A stretch of DNA of 64,000 nucleotides from Symbiodinium natans. Lineage: Eukaryota; Sar; Dinophyceae; Suessiales; Symbiodiniaceae. The stretch's first letter is position 1. The number at the start of each line of letters is the position of its first letter. The notes under the pieces were generated by a model that did not search any database, had not been told where the DNA came from, and saw only the letters and a list, made by a program, of their open reading frames with translations. Shown here piece by piece: positions 24,241-35,514 of this stretch. The stretch covers positions 1 to 64,000 of the forward strand of contig CAJNDS010000802.1 in NCBI GenBank assembly GCA_905221605.1, written 5' to 3'. Made by a program: the position numbers and the translations under genes.

Positions 24241-24640
24241 CCGAGTCTATCTTCCATCATGATCCAAAAGAAAACTTTTTGGGGGTGGAATCTTTCACAT
24301 ATTGAAAGAGCCCACAAGAGCAATCCTCATGCGACCCCCTTTCCAGAGTTCCCGGCCCTTCGGGTGTTGGCGGCAGGACGCATCGTCCGGTGGGGCAAAG
24401 GGATATGTCCTGCCATCTGGAAAAGCCCTACAGTTGCTTCTTTCGAACAGCCTCCGTATAGACCCCAATCTTGTCTGAGCCCCAAGCTCCCGTACACCAA
24501 ACATGCGCAGCACGCGCTGCAGAGCCTGGCATGAACTGCTCGAGACATGATGCTGAGTCATGCTTGGCCTCCGGGCATTTTAAAAGTTAGAGCATCTGTG
24601 GTGTGCCTGGTGTCGCAAGCGCATTCTCAGGGAAGGGCAA

Positions 24641-25036
24641 GTGCAGGACGTTAAAGCCCTGCAATGTTTTGATTCCACACTAAGAATTCTTTGGCGTTCC
24701 GATGTGTTAGTTGCATTGGCACTTCTGAGAAGTTCTGAGGCGACTGCGACTTCCGCCCGCCAAGGAAGGATCGCAAGGCCCAGGCAGCCAGGGATGCTGC
24801 TGTGGCAATTCAGGATCGCGAAGCTCGACGGTGCCTCGATGGAACTCTTGTTTGGTTCTACTAAGCTTCTGTTCACTCTTGAACAGCCCAGAAAAGCGCT
24901 GACCACTCACAACGCAACTCAAGTTGGGATGCGTCGCCTGGTCAAGCGTCTGATTGGAAGCTGCGCATGCCACCTTGCGGCACCAGTGTGGCATCGTCGG
25001 GTTCAGACTTGGGCATATTCGGGCATCATGTACTAG
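24641..25036 (+). CDS. ORF of uncertain status, 131 codons
   Basis: This plus-strand frame reads FDSTLRILWRSDVLVALALL, then LDGASMELLFGSTKLLF and a basic tail. Minus-strand frames of about 110 codons overlap it fully. Since every firmly identified gene in the window is on the minus strand, this could be antisense. No family recognised. Confidence 0.2.
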   Translation: MQDVKALQCFDSTLRILWRSDVLVALALLRSSEATATSARQGRIARPRQPGMLLWQFRIAKLDGASMELLFGSTKLLFTLEQPRKALTTHNATQVGMRRLVKRLIGSCACHLAAPVWHRRVQTWAYSGIMY

Positions 25037-25049
25037 AAACATACATATT

Positions 25050-25100
25050 ATGTGTATGTATATGTGTATGTGTATGTATATGTGTATGTATATGTATATG
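25050..25100. repeat. TATGTG/TATGTA hexanucleotide repeat
   Basis: Alternating TATGTG and TATGTA units on the plus strand, just after the stop of the uncertain ORF. Confidence 0.9.
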
Positions 25101-26920
25101 AGTCTATTTCATTACTTCTTATTTATAGTTATTTTTGCATGGGTGCCGCAACACGATGACATCGACCTCTTGCCGGACTCTTGCTGAAGCGGAATCTACC
25201 GCATGGAGGATGGAGTGGGTTTGTTCCTGCACCGTGCGGGAGGGTCACTGCAGTCTCAGGCCACTGCGCTCTGCTCTCCACCCGGCACGATGACCTCTAC
25301 CTTAGTCAGAATCTCTGAGTAAGCCCAAGCCTAAAAAGCCCCCACCCACACACACACTCACTTAAACTGCTACTTTCCATAGCCCCACGGGTGGCAGACC
25401 AGAATCGATGCAATGGCAACCGTTGCTGGCTGGGATGATGACCTGGGCTGTCTTCGACGGTGTTTGACTGTGAGACTGGGGTACGGCGTTCGGCGATCGA
25501 TAGGAACGGTCTGTTGATCTATCTGGAACGGGAATTCGCAAAGTCATTTCTATTTCCAAGCGGGCTTCAACAATGCGGACAGAGTCTCTCACGAGCGCTA
25601 CGAGGACATTTTACAGGATATTCTTGCTGCAGCCTGGTCGCGCGGTCACTGATCGAAGGAGACCTTCAATAATCAGCTCGCCAACCTGCCCGGGACGGCA
25701 CTTCTGAAGTGCCGTCAATGGCATGGATTTCTCCGGGACTCTAGGACCCTGGGTGTGGCACCGGTTGCGCATAGTCAGCAGAGTTCACACAGCCAACGCC
25801 ACTTTTGGCCACAGATGCCACACCTTTCATCGGAGACGACAGCACAAGGTCTCTTGTCGAGCCACCGAAAGCAAGCCTAAGGCATTGGCACAAACACACT
25901 CGCCATGTTCCGGAGCCACGTGCTCGGCCTAGATCAAAGTGGAGCAGCACCTGCACGAGGCGGGGCCGCGTCGCAGCCGGACGACTTCACCGTATAGGAA
26001 GTAAGTGAAGGTCGAGGCACTCCTTTGGTGAGGTTGGTCGCGCGATCGGCAATGGCTGGATTGTAATCGAAGCCTCGCGGCACTGGAAAGTTGCATGTGA
26101 TCTTCGGCAACACTTCGAGGAAAGCTCCTGCCTGCTCCTAAATATGTATCAGAAGGATCAGGATCTCCACAAGAGAAGGAAAGTGGCACCAGCCGAACAG
26201 CATCACCCGGGGCGACTCGCCAGCCGTGGACCTCTGGAGCCAAGGTGTGGAGGCAATACGCAGGGACCGGAAATGGCCAAGCACTGCCCAGCATCTGGCC
26301 ACAAGCTCACATGTCGATCCTTGCCGGCAGTTCCATTCCATGAAGGACCTCAGCTGTGAAGCCACGGTGATCTACCACAGCAGAGATGCCTTCAGGCAAG
26401 CCGCAATGAGCCAGCCAGGAAGAGGCTCCCAATTTCGTGAATGTGTTCTGCCTCAAAATGACTTGCCACAGCTCGGCCAAGGGATGGAGTTTCACCTCCT
26501 GTGGACAACGCTGAAATCAAACTTCAGCTCAGTTGCTGAGGTATCACACCTGCCGTCGCTTGTTAAGGACGATTGGCCTCGTTTCTCAAGGCTTGGCTAT
26601 GAGGAGTCATCCTCTACATCGGATGCGCCCTAGCTCAATGTGGCGAGCAGCAGAAGCACAGCCGGTAGTCCCCGGTGCCATACAGCGTCTCTGCGCCTGC
26701 CTGGGACTGCACATGAAGACGAATACTGGACGATTTAGTTCTACATTTGTGCCGATGACCGGCACATGTGCAGGAAGATGCTGTAGATCTTGCCTTGTGC
26801 GCAAACTCACTTGCCCACGAGTCAACGAGCTCGATCCTCCCCCAGTGTCTTTTTGCAGGCACCACTCGAAAGTTAAGCGACCATTGGGCATTTTGGGCAC
26901 TTGCTTGACTGGGCCTGACT
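25101..26920. other. Unresolved interval
   Basis: Open frames on both strands overlap, for example plus 26226-26633 (FRECVLPQNDLPQLGQ) and minus 26607-26900 (GTNVELNRPVFVFMC). Neither shows a recognisable domain. Confidence 0.3.
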
Positions 26921-26927
26921 GCCCTCT

Positions 26928-27368
26928 CTAGCTGTCCTCCGGAGTAGGCTGAACGTGGGGTAGCTGGAGGAATCCGCCACCTTGGCCAGCACTTGAGCCA
27001 CTTGACTCGACTCGGGACCTGGTCACTGGACTCACCCGTTCTGCAGCCGAGATGCCTCTCCACACTCCTTCTCCAAAGGCACAGCTTTGAAAGAATCGTA
27101 GAAGCTGAGCTGCATTGCCCAGACCTAGGTTCCAGCCGGCAAAAAGCCACAAAAGAAAGCCCTTGTCATGAGCTCGCGGACAAAGTCTGAAATTCCGGGC
27201 TCGGATGTATCTCGTCGAGCAGCTCCGGTCACGTTGAAGCGGCATGGGCTGGAGGCCAAACAGCTTTGATGCAGCGCAGTTGACTCGTCGTGCCGGATCT
27301 CGCCCGTGATGTTCCTTGGACGGTTGGTACTGACTCATTCGCTCTTTGTCCTCCGGTCTTTCGCTCAT
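26928..27368 (-). CDS. Candidate ORF, 146 codons, unknown protein
   Basis: The minus frame starts MSERPEDKERMSQYQPSKEH and continues through FLLWLFAGWNLGLGNAAQLL to a Ser/Gly-rich end. The hydrophobic middle (about residues 70-90) could be membrane-associated. An alternate minus frame also looks open from 27150, so an intron or frame change inside is possible. No family match. Confidence 0.35.
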   Translation of the reverse strand: MSERPEDKERMSQYQPSKEHHGRDPARRVNCAASKLFGLQPMPLQRDRSCSTRYIRARNFRLCPRAHDKGFLLWLFAGWNLGLGNAAQLLRFFQSCAFGEGVWRGISAAERVSPVTRSRVESSGSSAGQGGGFLQLPHVQPTPEDS

Positions 27369-28141
27369 TTGTCATGCTGCATAGTGAGAAAGCTCACACT
27401 ACTAACACTGCCACAGCACACTGTCACAGCAGCTTCAATCCAATATGTCTGATTCGTGCACTCGCACTCGGACCTCTTAAGTGATAGCAAGTGTCACAAT
27501 GCCGGCATACTGCGCGAATGCGACAGCATCATTGCATGGTCCCATCTCAGAGTTTTTGCCTAACCGGCAGGCAAACAATTGGCATGTAGGAGTCCAACAA
27601 CATGTTTCTTACAACCGGGACCACTACGTCAAGACTTTTCGTACGGCGTGAATTCATATTGCCAGTCCATATCTGAGCAGCCCCCCAGCACCGTCTACCA
27701 AGTTTACCAATCCAAGGTGCAGTAACATACCCTGTAGAGGCCAGCTTGCCCAGAGGAGTCCAGATGGAACTTGCCCACATAATGCAGAGGCTCCAGAGGT
27801 GCAGGCGTGGTCGTGTTCTCCTCTTCGCTGGGCAAGGTCGTGGTGCTGGGATATACAGCATAAGACTCCGCCACTCGAACCTGTCAGCGCAGGGATGTGC
27901 CCGGAGGGGGGAGGACATATCATGCAAGGAGGTGGAGGAGCTAAAAGTGCTAGAGAGAGAATAGACTCCCGGAGGTAGCAGGAGACCATACTCAAGGCCC
28001 CTCCTGCATGCCCGAAGTCCCACGGCCACAGATGGTCGCGAGCGAGTCAGTGGCAGTGGGAGGTGGAGCGACGATCCTGAGTGTCGATGCTTGGATGTTT
28101 CCTTTACGTGAGCAATGAGACCCATTGAGACCCCCATGTTT

Positions 28142-29398
28142 TCAGATTCGGTTGTAGTAAAGAGTGCTGACAGCTCGTCTTAAGTTCAGCACTTCTTCAT
28201 GTTGTCGCATGTGTAGTAGTGTGTAGTGTGTAGTGAGTTGCATGATTTGCATGGCAAGCATCAGAATCTGGTCTTCAGGATCAAACGGCAGCTCCGAGAT
28301 CACCTCGAAGTCACAGGACTGGAAGGAAGTGCACGGGAAGTTCTGATCTCCAAGGGCCCCTTGGACAATGACCAGGCCAGCTTGGACACCATACTGGAAG
28401 CCCGAGCCGCAGTAACCGTGGCTCTCAAGCTTCACCGGGTCCCACGTGTCGTCCACACACCAGCAGATGCGGTAGGTGCCAGGGGTATCGATCTGCACCG
28501 GTTCCCAGCCACCGCGCTGGAAGCTCAGCCCGGCCTCCCCGACCATGTCCGCCATGTTCTCGAAGGATGTGGGTGGCCCGTTCGCCGGGGTCGCAACACA
28601 GGAAGTTTGGCCTCGCCCGCAGATGTAGGAGCGGAATGCCAAGGCATGTGCTGTGTCGGGATCGCCACACAGCGTACCGCTTTCGGGCACGAGGATCCGG
28701 TCCTTCACAGACAGACGGTCGCCCTGCACATAGAGTGCGAAAGAGACCCCAGCCACCGCGTACTGCGGAGCCATGTTCTCGGTGTCGGGGCCTCTCGGAT
28801 AAAATACGCCTACCTCGGCCCCGAAAGAATCCTCATTGATGCTTCCATCTTCAGGCTTGAAACAATACTGAGCACACCAGCAAACGGTGTAAGCCAGATG
28901 CCTGTACAAGTATGCGACATAGAAGTCCGAGAACTCTCCAGTCAAGTTCAAGCTGGCAGCCAGATCCGCAGGCGTCGCAAGTGGGAGCTCTTCATCCTCG
29001 ATTCCGGATTGGACCCGAAGAACCGAGGATCGCTCCTCCGCCTCGTCGCGTGGTAATCCACAGGGGCCTCCACGATCTCTCAGCCGCAGCAGCACCTGCG
29101 AACCCGGCAGAGCCTCTGGGTGCGCCACTTCGAAGCGGAATCCCTGCCCAAGCACGGGCGAGACAGTGACCCAGGCTGGGCCGACTACCTCAACTTCCCC
29201 TGCCGCCTCGCCGAAGGAGGCATCATCCCGGCAGCACGTGTTAAGCAGCTGGCATGTCAGCGTGGGTCTGCACCAGCACAGCTGGTAGACTCCAACAAGC
29301 GAAACTCGGACATCCTCCCAAACAGCCAGATCCCCAACCCTACTGGCAGGGCCATTGCAGATGTTGCCCACACAGGGCGGCTGGACAGCTGCGTCCAT
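28142..29398 (-). CDS. Cys-Trp-Cys repeat protein, surface-type, 418-codon frame
   Basis: The long frame contains three copies of a Tyr-x-x-Cys-Trp-Cys signature: VGVYQLCWC (Cys-Trp-Cys at 41-43), AYTVCWC (173-175) and TPGTYRICWC (312-314), so the repeat period is about 130-140 residues. Each is preceded by Gly/Val-rich beta-type sequence and surrounded by further Cys residues, as in an extracellular disulphide-rich domain. I recall similar CWC repeats in large predicted proteins of dinoflagellates and relatives, but do not know a characterised function. The frame may be one large exon: no hydrophobic signal or anchor is visible, upstream in-frame sequence is open back to about 29450, and the last 40 residues (IMQLTTHYTLLHMRQHEE) may be intron read-through. 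Confidence 0.7.
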   Translation of the reverse strand: MDAAVQPPCVGNICNGPASRVGDLAVWEDVRVSLVGVYQLCWCRPTLTCQLLNTCCRDDASFGEAAGEVEVVGPAWVTVSPVLGQGFRFEVAHPEALPGSQVLLRLRDRGGPCGLPRDEAEERSSVLRVQSGIEDEELPLATPADLAASLNLTGEFSDFYVAYLYRHLAYTVCWCAQYCFKPEDGSINEDSFGAEVGVFYPRGPDTENMAPQYAVAGVSFALYVQGDRLSVKDRILVPESGTLCGDPDTAHALAFRSYICGRGQTSCVATPANGPPTSFENMADMVGEAGLSFQRGGWEPVQIDTPGTYRICWCVDDTWDPVKLESHGYCGSGFQYGVQAGLVIVQGALGDQNFPCTSFQSCDFEVISELPFDPEDQILMLAMQIMQLTTHYTLLHMRQHEEVLNLRRAVSTLYYNRI

Positions 29399-29738
29399 GA
29401 TGCTGGAGCCAGGCTCGCCACAGCTGGAACCGATGGGCCGGAAGCCTCAGAAAAAGATCAAAGTTAGGGAAAACTAGGGGCAGGCCAAGGATTCCCGGAA
29501 GATTTCCACGTAACCATGACAGCCTTCGTCAATGTTCCCCTTTAAAGCCCCCATAGTTATTCTTAGAAAGCAGGTTTAAAGTTTAGAGATTCATGGTGAG
29601 AACATCTGTTCCTTTCAGGCAGCGCAATCTCCCGGATCGGTAGATGGCATTGTCCAGCCCTGCCAGGGTTGGAGCCCCCAGATGGTGAAACCTCGGCTCG
29701 GAAGAGCGGAACGAAACCGTCCCCCAGCCCAGCCTGCA

Positions 29739-29795
29739 GCATGCCCTATACTATAGGCATGCCCTACTGTAGGCCGTAGGCATGCGCCCTATAGA
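29739..29795. repeat. Cluster of imperfect palindromes
   Basis: GCATGCCCTATACTATAGGC at 29739-29758, continuing ATGC, is palindromic apart from one base. It is followed by a second CATGC/GTAGG arm and CCCTATAG. Several nested stem-loops are possible within 57 bp. Confidence 0.7.
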
Positions 29796-29799
29796 CCTG

Positions 29800-31280
29800 A
29801 CTCCTTCTCCTTCCAGCCTCGCTGCTGTCCCGCGAGGAACTTCTGTCGCTGGAGGAGCTCCCGGCCTGAGCCTGTGGGGTTGTCCGAGCCCACGGAGCCC
29901 ACTGTACCTAAGCGGCAAGGTTGTACAATAGCGCACCCCAGGCAGAACCATGTGTGCAGACGCATGTCAGAAGGGAAGCCTCAACATGACAAGGCACAAC
30001 ACAGCCAGAGCCATAAGAGGCAGCGAAGTGCCCACTTAGGATACGGGGTCCACGACAAACTCCTGACAAGCATCGCAACCACTGCCGCAACCACTACCGA
30101 ACTACTAAATGACTGAGCTTGCAGGGCTTACCGGGCTTACAGGGCTTCCAGTAGACATCAGTAGACTGTCTGCGACGGCAAGCTTGTTAACAGCATGCAG
30201 CCGCTGCTGGCATCCAAAATCCAAAACTCCAAACTGCTCTCGGAACTCGGCTCCTTGAGGAGATCGTCAAAAAGCCCGCATTGAAAACATTAACCATTCA
30301 ACAGGCTTGCGCCTGCAGTCACATGCACTTGCACACACTCTGCAACTTGCAATGATTTGCAATGGACTCCACCCCCAGAGACAGGTGGTCGGACAGAACA
30401 CCTGGCCTCTGTGGTTTCTCTGCCTGCAGCCATTATCCCGTTCTGGCCCGGCAGGCCGGTGGCCCAGGTGCTGCGGAAGATCTAAACCAAAATGAATTGA
30501 GCAACTAGGTACTGTCTTCAGGGACGAGTATGTCGTGGCCATGGTGGCTTGGGATATCATAGAAGCGGCTGCCCAACAAGAACATGTCGCAGCGCAACAT
30601 GGTTTGAGCCTACATTCGCTGTTTGAGAGCAAGTCGTATTCTTTGTGTGAGAAACATGCTGGTTACCTAAATAGACGTGGATGGAAATTGAAGAAAACCT
30701 CAGAGAGTAGATGCACGTCGTCTACTCCAGTGTGGTCCTTTTCGGAAGGCTGGATCGGAGTCGCATGCTTGGACAACCCGAGTGCTTGCGTTTGACACGA
30801 ACGCCCATGATGTCGTCTGTTCCTTCCTGCCCTCGCACGTTCTCCTTTCATTGAGGGACCGTACGTGTTTGCTGGCACACTGCTTATTTGTTGCATGCGG
30901 CCACGAAGTTTGAGAAGGTGAAGCCGTTGATCCGTGGCCAGGCATGCTTGATGTCTTTCGTCGGTCATGCACGGGCTCACCCCGCTGCAGAGTGCTGCTC
31001 GATTGGAACTTGCGCGTGCGTACTATAAGTAAGTACAACTTGCTTCTGCCTGGGACAGCGCTTTTCCACCTGTGGCAAGCGAAAAGGTGCGAGCTACGGT
31101 CTTCAAGCTTCACCCCTACTACAGTTACTACAGGAACGTTCCACCACTTCATTTCCTGCAATTTTTGCCTTCGCAGGTCGCGCTGCCTTACAGTACCTGG
31201 CCCAAACGAAATGGTGGATCGACCTGCAGGCATTACCTCGGCACACTGCCTTATCTAAAACTACGGCTGCCCAAGAGGGC
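29800..31280. other. Unresolved interval
   Basis: Frames on the minus strand around 30663-31233 (for example TDERHQACLATDQRLHLLKL) look partly protein-like but lack a recognisable domain or phase-consistent exon joins. Confidence 0.3.
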
Positions 31281-31284
31281 TCTG

Positions 31285-31518
31285 TTACTGCCTCACATTG
31301 CAGCCAGCCTGGCACCATGCCATCACCGCTTCTAATTCTAGCATCTCATCTGCTTCTTCAAAGTGTAACTCACCCAGTGGACCCTGAGAATACTCGGAGT
31401 CTGAGGAGCTCGGGGAGCTGCACAGATCTAAACGACGCGGTTCCGAAGACTTAGCCTCCACCCCCCACCCCGCCCAATCCTCCTCCAAAAGCACCTTCCA
31501 TGAGCCCCCAAATCCCAA
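31285..31518 (-). CDS. Acidic candidate exon, unknown protein
   Basis: The minus frame reads MGFGGSWKVLLEEDWAGWG, then SSPSSSDSEYSQGPLGELHF and EEADEMLELEAVMAW. It is strongly acidic and serine-rich, unlike a chance frame. No family recognised. Confidence 0.4.
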   Translation of the reverse strand: MGFGGSWKVLLEEDWAGWGVEAKSSEPRRLDLCSSPSSSDSEYSQGPLGELHFEEADEMLELEAVMAWCQAGCNVRQ

Positions 31519-31984
31519 GATGTTGAGGCTCCAAAATGGAAGCTAGGGGCCCCGACTCCAGATCCAGATCGACATCCTCCGCACGGGGTAACTCTGCTCC
31601 GAAGCCTCTATGACTAAGATGTGTTCCATGCTCCTGCCCTATGATAATTAATTACCGCCTTTTGGAGTGGCAGCCTTACTACCTCCAAACTTGACGCTGT
31701 AACGCCGATTCGGTGACATCCGAGTTCTGCACGCAGTGCGCAGCTCAAACTTTCAAAACAGGGCCTCCATCAAGAGCATCTCATCCTCCGCAGCAAAGCC
31801 TCAACAGAGTGCATATTGCCACCCCGCCCAGTAGAGCCAGGGCTCAGGTGTTCAGAACCAAGCTCAGAACACATCAAACGTGGGCACGGTTGAGTAACTG
31901 AAACTGGGATTTTGTTAGTACATCATTTTACTCTTAGTAGTCCTCATATTACTTTTGCTTTTATCATTCATATGACTAGTAGGA

Positions 31985-32242
31985 TTAAACCAGAGTTGGG
32001 GGAGGCAGAGCTTTTCTGAGCCATGGGCCGGTGCCCGCTCGGCCACTTGGCGGCCGCGTAGCAATGCTGGTGGGGCTCTCCGAACCTGCATTTTGAGAGG
32101 GCTCCCTTTTGAGGGGCTCTATTGGGGGGATGCTTTCCGGGCTTTTGCGGGGGGGATTTGGGGATGCTGTACGAGGCCGCCTAGCACTGGGCTCTTGCTG
32201 GGAAAGGCCAGCATCTGCCGATCTGATTCTTCCAGAAGCCAA
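31985..32242 (-). CDS. Pro/Ser-rich candidate exon
   Basis: The minus frame reads SGRIRSADAGLSQQEPSARR, then TASPNPPRKSPESIPPIEPL. It is hydrophilic, probably disordered and carries several Ser-Pro sites. It ends at 31985. Plus-strand frames over the same bases are Gly/Leu-rich and less plausible. Function unknown. Confidence 0.35.
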   Translation of the reverse strand: MASGRIRSADAGLSQQEPSARRPRTASPNPPRKSPESIPPIEPLKREPSQNAGSESPTSIATRPPSGRAGTGPWLRKALPPPTLV

Positions 32243-32683
32243 TGGAGTAGGTCCTTCAAGGACGACGCTTACGAGTCTGTATTTGAACCCCGAAGCATCC
32301 CCATTTGAAGCTTCTTATACCACAGAAACCTATCTCACAGGAGCCTCGAGGCCCCTGTAACTGGCCAAGAGACCGTGGCCTTAAGCACCCCGCTGCAAGA
32401 GCGTGTAGCTGGAGTAGCTGCCAGAAGGCTGATCACAACAACGGGCCCCGAGTGCGAGACCTAACTGCCCCGCACCATCGAGCTGTGCCTCGCCTCAGCC
32501 CACAGGATGTCCCAAAACACATCGCATAACGCGAAGATCGTGAAGCATATCTAAATTCGCCCCGGGCGCTTCCCTTTTATCGCTCCACCTTTATTTCTGC
32601 ACGAGCAGGGCATCCCTCGCCAGGTGAAGGTGGCCTGAAGCACAATTATGCCAAAGCAGACACCCCAAACAGTGAGAGACTGT

Positions 32684-32774
32684 GAGCCCAGACATCCAAA
32701 GGCGATGACACTTTCTGACACGCAGTTCGCATTGCGATTCGCGAGCCCCGACGTCCAAAAGCGATGACAGTTTC
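32684..32774. repeat. Imperfect 32-bp direct repeat
   Basis: Copies at 32684-32715 and 32743-32774 both begin GAGCCC and end with TTTC. They differ at 4 of 32 positions and lie 59 bp apart, start to start. Confidence 0.85.
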
Positions 32775-33734
32775 AAGGACCGCGAGGATCGGCGAGCACG
32801 AGCAGGGCCGCCAGACACGCCCGCGCCTAGGCAAGACTGCGACTTTCGTCCAAAATGCGAGAGCTAAGCCTCAAAAAAATCGCATGGTCCGGGCTGCAGT
32901 GCCGGCTGCTGGCAGGCCGCGCGGCAACATTGACCTACCCCCTTTTACTCTCGACGTTGGAACCCCAAAACCCCCAAGCTCTACGCATCTCTGAAATAGG
33001 AGTATCGTGCTTACTGCATTTCACCGATCGCATCTCTGAAAAGAGATGTGAAATCTCAACATCTCTCAACCCCATCTCGCGACTGTGGATCCTCATGGTA
33101 GACAAATTGCTTGCGGGCTTTGCATACTACAGAGCTGGGGTCCCCTTTTGGATGACCTGCTGGTCCCACAAGTTTGCCAAGAGAACAACCCGATGACTCA
33201 ACATTCCAACAAGAGAAACATTGAGCTGAGATCACAACTGGCAGCGCTCACCACAAGCTGGAGCAGATCTCTGACCTGATCCCAAAAGAAAGCCGGGGCC
33301 AAGTGGGGAATAGGACGGGAAGGTTTGCATTTATTCATGTCTGGACTTAGTCTGAGGTGTCCGAGCAGGTGCGTTCTTGGTTTCATATATCTGGATGGAA
33401 TGAAAGTAAAGGCCTACAATTTCGATTGCCTGTATGGCGAGATGCCCTTTCACGCGGCAGGAGTGGTCCTAGACATCCTAGACGCCCGGCTCCAGCGTCT
33501 TCTCAAGCCATCATTGGGCGCGAAGCTTTCTTTCGGGGCAGTTCCGACTGTTTTCCGAAAGCGTTCTCTGTCTCTCATGTGGGAAACCCACCCCATCACG
33601 GGTGTATTCTCCCAACTGCCTACAGGCCTCTGATAGAACGAATAGAGTACAGCACCTCGAACCTGGACAGGCTCCGCTTTCCAAATCGGGGGATGCAAAA
33701 CTCGGGAGCCCCTGCATGCTTTGCCATCATGGGC

Positions 33735-33735
33735 G

Positions 33736-33772
<37 letters not shown>
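33735..33772. repeat. (GA)n microsatellite
   Basis: Uninterrupted GA dinucleotides followed by a short GACTGACTGACTGAG run. Confidence 0.95.
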
Positions 33773-33777
<5 letters not shown>

Positions 33778-34208
33778 TGACTGACTGAGCAAAAGACAGG
33801 GAATGAGTTCGTTTCTTATTGGCTGCAGGTGCTCTCCGGCCTGTGCCTGGGACTCCACCAGCCAGGTCACACCAGCGCGGGACCTGGCACAAAGAGTTGT
33901 GGATTCTTCTTGCTGTGGGCCTGTGGGAACCGGTGGAGCAGGTGGAGCAGCCATGGCTTTGCGAGACTTTCTTAGAAGCATGTCCATGCTTGACTTAACC
34001 ATCTGGTCACGTGACTCGACCAGGCGGTCTCACTTGTGTGGGTCTTTACCCAGCCATGGCATGTTGCCGGCACTTCCCCCGATGTCCGTCTGCAACCCGA
34101 GGCACTTCCCCATACTCACCAAAATGATTATTATGCGTTGCCCTTCCCTGGGTAGAGTTGGGGGTAGTTCCTGGTCCAGGATAATTCCAGAACCCTGAGG
34201 AATTGATC

Positions 34209-35234
34209 CTAAAAACCTCGTCTTAACGTCGCGGACGCACGAGCCGATGTTGTGGTGAGGCAACGCTCATGCGAAAAGAAAGCGATCGAAGCGGAACTAC
34301 GAGCGTCATGAGAACAGCCGAAAACATAAAATGTAGCGTGCATGTGCCTCCTGGGCCTTGCCATGGACCCAAAGTCTACGATCTCCAACTGTGGCGGCCG
34401 ATGCAGCAACCATCCGTGGCGGAACCGGAAGTAGCCACGAGCGACTGGCCATTGCAGCAGGCTGAGGTTTCGAGAAGCATTCGACAAACGTTTGACTGGC
34501 GTTGGTTGGGAGCAGAGTCCAGAAACGACACGCCAAAGGAGACTGCTTGCACTTGAATGGCACATCTTTAAAAAAGCAAAGCATCGTGCGAATCAGAACG
34601 TGTTCAATAATGAAATTCGACTTACCCGACGCCAGAAGGGTTTGATGAAGATCAGCACAGTGGTACCACTCCTGCGACATTTCGACAACAAAGGCGGACA
34701 AAGGCTCCCCCGATGCTGTAGTCGCACAAGGGATTGGAGCTCGGCCTCTGCATCGTAATCACATCTTGTGCGAAAAATCCACCAGCGAAGATCTTCGACC
34801 AGCCCCAAAAGGAAGCGGGATCAATCTAGTAACTATAGGGAGTAACTCAGAAGGGATTTTCCCCGAATCCGCGGCAAACGTGGACGAAAGGGGCTTGCTG
34901 CAAGAGTGGCTTCGTGCACGTTTTTCCGATGACGACACTGACGGTGGGAAGTGTTGGCGGGTGGCTAGGAGAGTTGGAGAGGAAGGGAGGGGCGTGGGCG
35001 CGTGCAAGGTCTGTCGGGTAATCTTTCTGCAGCAGAAAGCAAATGCAGCAAGCAGATGAAGCATCGAGTGGCAGCTGGCCTCTGCAAGGCGTCCCGCAAG
35101 ATCTCCAGGGCCAAGTCAGGGCTCATCGTGCGGACCCTCAAGTCATACTTGGTCCATGCGCCCACTTGTCTTCTTGTCAGCATTGAGGTATGCAATTTCT
35201 GGCGCTCAGCACCCTGCAAGGACGCAAGGGTCAC
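34209..35234 (-). CDS. Spliced gene of unknown function (several exons)
   Basis: The best exon, 35213-35080, follows GCGTCCTTGCAG and reads GAERQKLHTSMLTRRQVGAW and RTMSPDLALEILRDALQ before a GC donor. The next likely exon follows CCACCGTCAG near 34940 in matching phase (SVVIGKTCTKPLLQQAP). Further down an exon after GTCGCAG (near 34672) reads EWYHCADLHQTLLASG and ends at a consensus GTAAGT donor. Another acceptor with a strong pyrimidine tract (CTTTTTTAAAG) lies near 34567. The protein is soluble and mixed in composition, with no domain recognised. Start and stop are undetermined. Confidence 0.5.
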
Positions 35235-35328
35235 AAAGAGTACTTCACGATGGCTGCTCTCGATCTCCTCATTCTTGGGGCATGAGTCCTCGCCAGGCTG
35301 CTAGGAATGAGATATTTCACAACGAAAG

Positions 35329-35514
35329 ATGAACCGCCTAGATCAAATCCCCCAACCCCCTCCGCCCCCTCTCCCTCCGCCCCCGCCCCCCCTCCCCCCC
35401 CGTCCTGCCACAGCGCGTAAACCTAAGCAACCGGAAAGACACAACCGGAAAGAGTCTCGAGATGACTTGAGAAGTCGTCAGCCCATTCGTGTCGATTCAT
35501 CTGATTCTGAATAG
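35329..35514 (+). CDS. Short Pro-rich ORF, divergent from the neighbouring minus-strand gene
   Basis: This 61-codon plus frame begins MNRLDQIPQ, contains a long polyproline run and ends with a charged sequence, KPKQPERHNRKESRDDLRSR and VDSSDSE. The charged half is unlikely by chance. It starts about 100 bp from the 5' side of the minus-strand gene at 34.2-35.2 kb, so if real the two would be divergent. It may instead be one exon of a longer gene, or a chance frame over a pyrimidine-rich tract (35343-35402). Confidence 0.3.
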   Translation: MNRLDQIPQPPPPPLPPPPPPLPPRPATARKPKQPERHNRKESRDDLRSRQPIRVDSSDSE

